NCBI GenBank assembly: GCA_902826945.1
Contig: CADEGS010000068.1
Location: forward strand, 1-18,381
Direction: 5' to 3'
Length of the DNA stretch: 18,381 nucleotides
Origin: an uncultured bacterium
GTDB taxonomy: Bacteria > Planctomycetota > UBA1135 > GCA-002686595
Positions 1-7,975 of this stretch are shown here, piece by piece; position 1 is the stretch's first letter; every line of letters starts with the position of its first letter. The notes under the pieces were generated by a model. It was given only the letters and a program-made list of their open reading frames with translations. It was not told the DNA's origin and did no database searches. The position numbers and the translations under genes are program-made.

Positions 1-252
1 GGCGCCGAGCAGGGCGGCGAGCCCGAGTTCCTGGCGCAGGCCGAGGGCAACCTGGTCAACATCTCGTTCTTCTTCGAGGGCAACACGCTCTTCACCGCGG
101 CGCTGCCGGCCTGCCTGTCGCAGACGATCTGGGTCGGCAACCGCGCGCTCCTGCCCGCGCGCGGCACGCCGGTGACCCTGGTCTTCGCGCGCGCGCCGCT
201 CGGCGCCCTGCCCGCCGAGTGCCGCGACGCCGTGGGCGCGCGCGGCGAGTAG
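1..252 (+). CDS. C-terminal end of an unrecognised protein (partial)
   Basis: An open frame runs from the first base of the window to a TAG stop and gives 83 residues; the start lies outside. The visible part reads as a beta-rich tail, with segments such as NLVNISFFFEGN and GTPVTLVFARAPLG, then a short polar C-terminus. I do not recognise the family and see no catalytic motif or membrane segment in this piece. The third-codon GC pattern (nearly all codons end in G or C) and the close spacing to the next gene (10 bases between stop and GTG) support a real gene in the same transcription unit. Function is unknown. Confidence 0.6.
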   Translation, partial: GAEQGGEPEFLAQAEGNLVNISFFFEGNTLFTAALPACLSQTIWVGNRALLPARGTPVTLVFARAPLGALPAECRDAVGARGE

Positions 253-262
253 GGGGGGGCGC

Positions 263-1363
263 GTGGCGAGCGCGAGCTGGCGCGAGTCCGACCTGCGCGG
301 GCCCTCGCCGCGGCCTGCGAGCGTGGTCGCCGTCGTCGAGCACGTGCGGCGCGCGCTGGCGGCGCTGCGCGGCGCGGAGAGCGCGCTCGTCGCCGTCTCC
401 GCGACGCTCGTCACGCTGGCGGCGGCGGTGCGGGGCGACGTCCCGCTCGCGGCGCGCGGCGCGTGGTGCGTGGCGGCGCTGGCGGGCCTCGCCGCGGGGG
501 GCGCGTGGTGGCTCGAGCACGCGCCGCGGCGGCGCGGCGGGAGCGGCGCGCTGGTGCTCGAGCTCGACCGCCGCCTGCGCCACCAGGGCGCGCTCGCCGC
601 CGCGCACGACGCCCAGCGCCGCCGCGCCGACACGCCGCTCGCGCGCCTGCTCGCGCGGCGCGTGCTGGCGCGGCTGCGCGCGCGCCACGCGCCCCCCGCC
701 CTGCCCCCGCCGCTCCTGCCCCCCGTCGCGGCGCCGGTCGCCGGGGCGCTTCTCCTGGCGCTGGCGCTGGCGCGCGCGGGCGCCGAGGTCGCGGGCTCGG
801 CGGGCGACCCGGCGCTCCTCGCCGGAGGCCTGCTCGGCGGGCTCGAGCGGCTGCGCGAGGCCGCCGCGGGCGGCCCGGACGGCCCGGTCGATGCGCAACT
901 GCGCGCGCTGCGCGTCCTGGAGGCGGGCGCGCGCGAGCTCCAGGCGGAGCTCGAGCGCGGGCGGGCCGCGCCGGGCAGCCTGGAGCGCGCCCTGGCGCTC
1001 GAGCGCGCGCTGGCCGAGCGCGCGGGCGCGCTCGGCGCGAGCCCGGCGGCGCGGCGCGAGCTCTCCGCCGTGCAGGCCTGGCTCGACGGCACGCGCGAGG
1101 CCGTGGCCCGCGCGCTCGGGCCGGAGGCCGCCGCGGGCGCCGCCGGCGCGGGCGAGGCCTCCGGCTCCGCCGTGACGGACGCTCCTCCGCCCGGCACAAT
1201 GGTGCCCTCGCCGGGGCCGTCCGGCGGCGCGACCGAGGGCGCGACGGGGCGCGAGGAGCCCGCCGGCGCCGCGCTCGGGAGCTGGTGGCCGCCGCGGCAC
1301 GACGCCGTCGTCGAGCGCTGGGTCGAGTCCCGGCGGCGCGCCCTGGCCGCGCCCGCCGACTGA
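263..1363 (+). CDS. Membrane protein resembling the N-terminal part of DUF4175 proteins
   Basis: The frame gives 366 residues from a GTG start; the preceding stop is only 10 bases upstream, so translational coupling is likely. Two hydrophobic segments (about residues 40-56 and 67-84) form a hairpin. A charged helical stretch follows (ALVLELDRRLRHQGALAAAHDAQ, residues 97-118), then a third hydrophobic segment (about 155-171), an Ala/Arg/Glu-rich helical region to about 285 and a low-complexity Gly/Pro/Thr linker. The order of two membrane helices, a LELDRRL-like helix and a third membrane helix resembles the start of large DUF4175-type envelope proteins of planctomycetes and proteobacteria. 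This protein is much shorter and lacks their long helical body. The assignment is a resemblance read by eye. The Ala/Arg-rich composition makes other frames open here as well, but the downstream neighbours and the membrane pattern favour this frame. Confidence 0.6.
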   Translation: MASASWRESDLRGPSPRPASVVAVVEHVRRALAALRGAESALVAVSATLVTLAAAVRGDVPLAARGAWCVAALAGLAAGGAWWLEHAPRRRGGSGALVLELDRRLRHQGALAAAHDAQRRRADTPLARLLARRVLARLRARHAPPALPPPLLPPVAAPVAGALLLALALARAGAEVAGSAGDPALLAGGLLGGLERLREAAAGGPDGPVDAQLRALRVLEAGARELQAELERGRAAPGSLERALALERALAERAGALGASPAARRELSAVQAWLDGTREAVARALGPEAAAGAAGAGEASGSAVTDAPPPGTMVPSPGPSGGATEGATGREEPAGAALGSWWPPRHDAVVERWVESRRRALAAPAD

Positions 1364-1381
1364 CCCCCCGACGCCCGCCGC

Positions 1382-2601
1382 GTGGACGCAACGAACCGAC
1401 CCCGCCGTCTCGGCCTGTGGCTGATCGGAGCCCGCGGCTCGATCGCGACCTGCGTCGCCTACGGCCTGTCCGGCCTGCGCCAGGGGCTGCTCGAGCCGGT
1501 CGGCCTCGCGACGTGCGGGCCGGCGCTGGCGCGCCTGCCGCTGCGCGCCTTCGACGCGATCGTGCTCGGCGGGCACGAGATCGGGCGCGCGGACCTCTCG
1601 CGCTCGGTGGCGGAGCTCGCGACGCACGGCATCCTCGAGCGCGAGCTCGTGGCGGCCGCGGCGCGGGACGCGGCGCGCTACGACGAGCGCATCCGCCCCG
1701 GGATCCTCGACGAGGCCGACGTCGAGGGCGCGGAGCTCCACCCCGAGGCGCTGCGCCGCAGCGGGAGCGCGCCGCGCGAGCAGGTGCGCGCGCTGCAGGC
1801 GGACCTGGAGGCCTTCCGCGCCGAGGAGGAGCTGGAGCGCGTCGTCGTGTGCTACCTCGCCAGCACGGAGGCGTGGCGCGAGCCGCCGCCCGAGGGCCGC
1901 GACCTCGCGGCCTTCGAGCGCGCGCTGGACGAGGGCGCGAGCCTGCCGGCCTCGTGCCTGTACGCGTACGCGGCGCTCTCCGCCGGCGCGGCGTTCGTCA
2001 ACTTCACGCCCAACCTGGGCGCGTCGCTGCCGGCGCTGCGCGAGCTGGCGCTGGCGCGCGGCGTGCCGCACTGCGGCAACGACGGCAAGACGGGCGAGAC
2101 GCTGCTCAAGACCGTGCTGGCGCCGATGTTCGCCGCGCGCGGCCTGCGCGTGCTCGCCTGGCAGGGCTACAACATGCTCGGCAACGCCGACGGCCGCACG
2201 CTGGCCGACCCGCTGCGGCGCGAGACGAAGCGGCGCTCGAAGGACGACGCGCTCCTGCGCCTGCTCGGGCCGCAGGTGCACACCGGCGTCGGCATCGACT
2301 ACGTGCCTTCGCTGCACGACTGGAAGACCGCCTGGGACTTCGTGCACTTCGAGGGCTTCCTGGGCGCGCGCATGAGCCTGCAGCTCACCTGGATGGGCTG
2401 CGACTCGGCGCTGGCGGCGCCGCTCGTGATCGACCTGGCGCGCCTGGCGGACCACGCCGCGGCGCGCGGCGAGGCGGGCGTGCTCGGCTACACCGGCTGC
2501 TTCTTCAAGGCGCCGCTCGGCGGCGGGCCGCAGGACTTCCACGGCCAGTTCGCCGCGCTCGAGGCGTACGCGCGCGCCTGCCTCGACGGGGATCCGCACG
2601 C

Positions 2602-2605
<4 letters not shown>
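1382..2605 (+). CDS. ino1: myo-inositol-1-phosphate synthase (inositol-3-phosphate synthase)
   Basis: This enzyme converts D-glucose 6-phosphate to 1D-myo-inositol 3-phosphate with enzyme-bound NAD+ (EC 5.5.1.4), the committed step to inositol. The 407-residue length fits bacterial members. A Rossmann entry loop is seen near the N-terminus (GLWLIGARGSIAT, residues 11-23). The family's core motifs follow in order: NFTPN at 207-211, GNDGKTGETLLKTVLAPM at 232-249, NMLGNADG at 264-271, KRRSKDD at 283-289, and the strongly conserved DYVPSLHDWKTAWDFVHFEG at 306-325, followed by LQLTWMGCDSALAAPLV. The start is GTG at 1382, 18 bases after the previous stop; no strong ribosome binding site is visible. 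The stop overlaps the ATG of the downstream peptidase (ATGA), so the two are co-translated. The product could feed inositol phospholipids or inositol-based osmolytes; no enzyme in the window decides between these. Confidence 0.95.
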
Positions 2606-4521
<1,916 letters not shown>

Positions 4522-4556
4522 CGCGGCGGCGCTGGTCGCTCCGCCCGCACGAAGGC

Positions 4557-4589
4557 GGGGGGACGCAGGGCTCGGCCCTGCGCCCCCCC
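4557..4589. terminator. Strong GC hairpin between convergent genes
   Basis: CGCAGGGC (4564-4571) pairs perfectly with GCCCTGCG (4575-4582) around a TCG loop. The stem is extended by six G's (4557-4562) opposite C's (4583-4588), with a single bulged A at 4563. There is no T-run, but the hairpin sits in the 100-base gap between two converging stop codons, so a bidirectional terminator is the simplest reading. A second small stem (GGCGG/CCGCC, 4596-4609) follows. Confidence 0.6.
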
Positions 4590-4621
4590 GCGAGGGGCGG
4601 CTCCCCGCCGTTCCGGGGACC

Positions 4622-7216
4622 TCAGCGCGCGGAGGCCTCGACGCGCGCGGCCAGCCGCGCGAGCGCGTCCTCCTGGCGCGCGAGGCGCGCCTCGACGCCG
4701 GCCAGGCGCACGTGCGCGGCCTCCAGCGCGGCGGCGGCGGCGCGCGCCTGGTCGATGCCGACCGCGGCCAGCACCAGGCGCGCGCCCGCCTCCGGCGAGC
4801 TCTCCCAGGCGGTGCCGAGCACGCGCCCGACCTGGCCGGCGGCGAGCGCGTGCGGCGGCACGGCGCGCGCGCTGCCGTCGTCCAGGCCCGAGGGCACGAG
4901 CAGGTCGCCCGCGCGCACCGGACCGACGACCAGCGCGGGGACCTGGCCCAGGAAGGCGACCTTCTCGAAGCCGTCGCGCGCGTCCTCCTCGGCCGCGGGC
5001 GCGTTGGCGAGCACCGCGGGGTTGGAGCTGATCACGAGGATCTGCGACGCGCCCGCCAGCCGCTTCGAGATGCGGCCGCCGTGCACGCCGACGACGTCGC
5101 CCGGGCGGAACGCCTCGCGCGGGTCGAGGCGCTCGAGCCACTCCGCGTAGTCCGCGCCGCCGCCGGTGAAGGCGCCGTCGCAGAAGACGTTGCCCGTGCT
5201 GTCGACGCGGAACTCCACGTCGGCGCCGTTGCCCGCGTCGAGGATCGTGCCGGAGTCGGTCGTCTTGTCGATGTGCACGGCGGTGCCGGTGCCGCGCTGG
5301 CGGACGCTCAGGACGGTGCCGGTGTTGCTCGTGTTGTTGGCGTCGAGGAAGGCGACCTCGCCCGCCGAGGCGCTGTTGCGCGCGACGTGCAGCGCGCGGT
5401 TGATGGAGCTGGTCGAGTTCGACGTGATGAACGCGGCCGGCTGCGTGGCCGCGGCGTTGCTCTGCGTGGCGAGCAGCGCGCCGCCCTCGCCCTCGCTGGC
5501 CGCGATCAGGGTCGCGTTCGTGAACGTGCCCGGGCTGTCGATCGTGCGGAAGCTGCCCGCGCCGCCGTTGAGCGGGTTCACCACCGTCAGGGTCGTGAGC
5601 GTCGCGTTGCCGCCCTCGATCGTCTGCAGGCCGTCCACGTCCACGTTGCCCAGGAAGTGCCCCGCGAGGCTCGAGCCCGCGGCGCGCAGGCCCAGGCCGA
5701 CGAGGCCGAGCTCGGCGTAGTCGGTCGCGGGCGCGCCCGCGTTCTCGCCGCGCACGCCGGCCTGGTTGGCGTGGCCGATCACGCCGTAGTTGTCGGTCGT
5801 CGAGGCGCCCGTCGAGATGCCCGCGACGCCGATCTCGTAGCCGTTCCAGTCGGCGCTGGCGACGCCGTCGAAGTCGTCGCCGCTGGCCGCGACGCCCAGG
5901 AAGCCGCTGGTCGGCCCGTTGGCGCCGCGGCCGATGACGCCCCCTCCGAAGGCGGAGGGGTTGCCGAAGGAGCCCTGGCCCGTGCTCTGCACCGTCTGCG
6001 CGCCGAAGTCGGGCGCGATCTTCGTGCCGGCGATGGAGGCGAGGGTCGAGACGTCGGCGTTCACGATCGCGCCATCGACGATCTCCGACGAACCGACCCC
6101 GTTCGTGGCGATGTGCGTGGCGTTCACCGCGTTGGCGGCGATCTTCGCGGCCGTGACGCTCGCGTCCTCGAGCTCGCTCGTGCCGATCGTGCTGCCGAGC
6201 TGGCTGAAGGCCGCGGCGTCGAGCCCGTCGAGGCGGTCGGCGTTCAGGTTCGTGACCACGCTCGTCGAGCTGACGACGAGCGGCGCCCCCGAGGCGGCGG
6301 TGGAGACGAGCTGGCCGCTGGCGCGCACGTCGCCCGCGACGTCGAGCTTCTCGCCCGGCGAGGTCGTGCCGACGCCGACGTTGCCCGTCATCGAGACGAA
6401 CAGGTCCGCGCCGAGCGGGTAGAGCATGCCCAGGGTCGGCACGGCCGAGGCCTGCATGCAGCCGCCGAGGAGCGCGTCGTTCAGGGTCGCGGCGCACAGG
6501 AGCAGCGGATCGCCGGCCTCCTCGAACGGGCCGGGGAGGGCCGTGCTCGCGGCGCCCTCCTGGCCCGCGCCGACGGGTAGCGGGACGCCGTCCGGACCGA
6601 GCGGGGCGCCGCGCGGCAGCTCGAGCGGCAGCGGCTCGAAGAGGCCGCCGCCCAGGTTGCGCCAGAGCGCGTCGCGCTCGGCCGTCACCAGGCGCAGGTC
6701 GGCCAGGCCGTCGTCGTCGAGCGCCGCGAGCTCCGCGGCCAGCAGGCCGGGGGCGAGCGGCAATCCGCTCGCGAGCCCGGCGTCGGCGAAGGCGCCGTCC
6801 TGCGCCAGGAAGAGCCGGCTGTCGCCGCGCGGCACGACGACCAGGAGGTCGGCGTGCGCGTCCCGGTCGAGGTCGGTCCACAGCGCGGCGCTCGCGCCGC
6901 GCACGCCGGCGAGGCCGCTCGCGGCGGTCACGTCCTCGAAGCCGGCCGGGCCGGCGTTGCGCAGCAGCGTGAGCGCGCCGGTCGGCGAGAGCACCAAGAG
7001 GTCGGGGGCGCCGTCGCCGTCGAGCTCGCCCCACACGAGCCGCGCCAGCGAGCCGGACGGATCGGCCGCGAGGCGCGGGGGCGCGCCCGTCTCGGGGTCG
7101 GCGGCGGTCGGGGTCGCGGGAGCGGCCGGGGCGGGGCGGGGGCTCGTCTGCGCGAGCGCCACGCCCGCCAGGGCGGTCGTGCACAGGAGGGTGGCGGAGC
7201 GTCGGGAGGGGAGCAT
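4622..7216 (-). CDS. Secreted FG-GAP / phage tail-fibre-like protein with ADYAE-type C-terminal domain
   Basis: The protein has 864 residues. The ATG at 7216 was chosen over an in-frame upstream ATG because it follows GAGGA with 7-base spacing and opens a signal peptide (MLPSRRSATLLCTTALAGVALAQT, residues 1-24). Three degenerate FG-GAP/VCBS-like repeats carry calcium-loop patterns LDGDGAPDL (65-73), LDRDAHADL (116-124) and LDDDGLADL (167-175). From about 279 the protein looks like bacteriophage tail fibres and related surface proteins: GNVGVGTTSPGEKLDVAGDV (278-297), LDGLDAAAFSQLGS, SVTAAKIAANAVN, then VIG/GVRG-type beta repeats to about 490. The C-terminal third contains GGADYAEWLE (686-695) followed by PGDVV and a compact beta domain, similar to peptidase G2 (self-cleaving fibre chaperone) regions; the last about 35 residues form a coiled coil. 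It probably makes a trimeric surface or exported fibre. Self-cleavage is inferred, and no catalytic residue is assigned. Confidence 0.85.
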   Translation of the reverse strand: MLPSRRSATLLCTTALAGVALAQTSPRPAPAAPATPTAADPETGAPPRLAADPSGSLARLVWGELDGDGAPDLLVLSPTGALTLLRNAGPAGFEDVTAASGLAGVRGASAALWTDLDRDAHADLLVVVPRGDSRLFLAQDGAFADAGLASGLPLAPGLLAAELAALDDDGLADLRLVTAERDALWRNLGGGLFEPLPLELPRGAPLGPDGVPLPVGAGQEGAASTALPGPFEEAGDPLLLCAATLNDALLGGCMQASAVPTLGMLYPLGADLFVSMTGNVGVGTTSPGEKLDVAGDVRASGQLVSTAASGAPLVVSSTSVVTNLNADRLDGLDAAAFSQLGSTIGTSELEDASVTAAKIAANAVNATHIATNGVGSSEIVDGAIVNADVSTLASIAGTKIAPDFGAQTVQSTGQGSFGNPSAFGGGVIGRGANGPTSGFLGVAASGDDFDGVASADWNGYEIGVAGISTGASTTDNYGVIGHANQAGVRGENAGAPATDYAELGLVGLGLRAAGSSLAGHFLGNVDVDGLQTIEGGNATLTTLTVVNPLNGGAGSFRTIDSPGTFTNATLIAASEGEGGALLATQSNAAATQPAAFITSNSTSSINRALHVARNSASAGEVAFLDANNTSNTGTVLSVRQRGTGTAVHIDKTTDSGTILDAGNGADVEFRVDSTGNVFCDGAFTGGGADYAEWLERLDPREAFRPGDVVGVHGGRISKRLAGASQILVISSNPAVLANAPAAEEDARDGFEKVAFLGQVPALVVGPVRAGDLLVPSGLDDGSARAVPPHALAAGQVGRVLGTAWESSPEAGARLVLAAVGIDQARAAAAALEAAHVRLAGVEARLARQEDALARLAARVEASAR

Positions 7217-7347
7217 GGTCGGGTCCTCGGAAAGGGAGCCTGCGATGCGCGCGGCCACGCCGCGCGTCCGGGACCCAGGGCGCGAACGCCCGCCGGGCTC
7301 CATCAGGAAAATGGCCGACCCTTCCGGGGCCGGCGGCCGGCCCGACA
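7217..7347. promoter_or_regulatory. Divergent control region between fibre-like protein and ECF sigma factor
   Basis: These 131 bases separate two divergently read genes, so promoters for both should lie here. I see no clear -35/-10 pair. The only AT-rich patch is around 7301-7312 (catcaggaaaat). An interrupted palindrome GGGCCGGC-G-GCCGGCCC occupies 7327-7343, ending four bases before the sigma factor ATG. On the minus strand a GAGGA ribosome binding site (7225-7229) serves the fibre-like protein. Confidence 0.45.
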
Positions 7348-7920
7348 ATGGCCGGCATGGACGCAGGCCGCACGACCCAGCTCCTGCGCCGCCTGGCGGC
7401 GGGCGACGCGGGGGCCGGGGAGGCGCTCCTGCCGCTGGTCTACGCGGAGCTGCGCGAGCTGGCGGCGCGGGCGATGGCGGACGAGCGCACGGGCCACACG
7501 CTGCAGCCGACCGCGCTCGTGAACGAGGCCTGGCTGCGCCTGGTCGCCTCGAGCGCGCCGCCGGCGGTCGAGGACCGCGCGCACTTCCTGCGCCTGTGCG
7601 CGCGCGCGATGCGCCACGTGCTCGTCGACCACGCCCGCGCGCGGGCCGCGCAGAAGCGCGCGGGCTCGGCGCGCCGCGTGCCGCTGGACGAGCTCCTGTC
7701 CTCCTTCGAGGAGCGGCGGCTCGACCTCCTGGCGCTGCACGAGGCGCTCGAGCGCCTGGAGGCGGTGGACGACGCGCTCGCGCGCCTGGTCGACCTGCGC
7801 TACTTCGCCGGCCTCACGATCGAGGAGACGGCGGGCGCGCTGGGCTCCTCGACCGCCACCGTCGAGCGCGACTGGCGCGTCGCCCGCCTCTGGCTGCGCC
7901 GCGAGCTGCCGGCGCCCTGA
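7348..7920 (+). CDS. ECF-type RNA polymerase sigma factor (acidobacterial/planctomycetal ECF subfamily)
   Basis: This 190-residue sigma factor should direct RNA polymerase to a dedicated promoter set. Region 2 spans about residues 10-105 and includes LQPTALVNEAWLRL (52-65) and HFLRLCARAMRHVLVDHARARAAQKR (79-104), which are hallmarks of the subfamily paired with Ser/Thr kinases in acidobacteria and planctomycetes. Region 4 spans about 130-188, with LRYFAGLTIEETAGALGSSTATVERDWRVARLWL forming the DNA-binding helix-turn-helix. There is no anti-sigma factor gene next to it. The convergent kinase gene is the obvious candidate regulator. ATG 7348 is used here, but ATG 7357 in the same frame is equally possible; neither has a good ribosome binding site. 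A GC palindrome ends just before the start and may affect translation or act as an operator. Confidence 0.93.
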   Translation: MAGMDAGRTTQLLRRLAAGDAGAGEALLPLVYAELRELAARAMADERTGHTLQPTALVNEAWLRLVASSAPPAVEDRAHFLRLCARAMRHVLVDHARARAAQKRAGSARRVPLDELLSSFEERRLDLLALHEALERLEAVDDALARLVDLRYFAGLTIEETAGALGSSTATVERDWRVARLWLRRELPAP

Positions 7921-7921
7921 C

Positions 7922-7964
7922 CGCCCGGCCCCGTCCCCCGGGCGCTCGGCGCGCACCTCGAGCG
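7922..7964. terminator. Two small GC hairpins between convergent genes
   Basis: CGCCCGG (7922-7928) pairs with CCGGGCG (7938-7944), and CGCTCG (7943-7948) pairs with CGAGCG (7959-7964); the two stems overlap by two bases. They fill the 55-base gap between the sigma factor stop and the kinase stop. A terminator role is inferred from position; no T-run is present. Confidence 0.35.
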
Positions 7965-7975
7965 GCGCGCGCGCG

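Noticed and set aside
92..2599. Long minus-strand open frame opposite the DUF4175-like and inositol synthase genes
   Set aside because: Arg/Ala/Gln-rich low-complexity translation with no motif, antisense to a certain enzyme gene; a composition effect.
4712..6580. Plus-strand open frame inside the fibre-like protein gene
   Set aside because: Its translation is low-complexity and mirrors the minus-strand coding gene, which has a signal peptide and recognisable repeats.
4622..7216. Prophage remnant, suggested by the tail-fibre-like protein
   Set aside because: No integrase, terminase, capsid, portal, lysis or other phage gene is nearby, and the protein has its own signal peptide and FG-GAP part.
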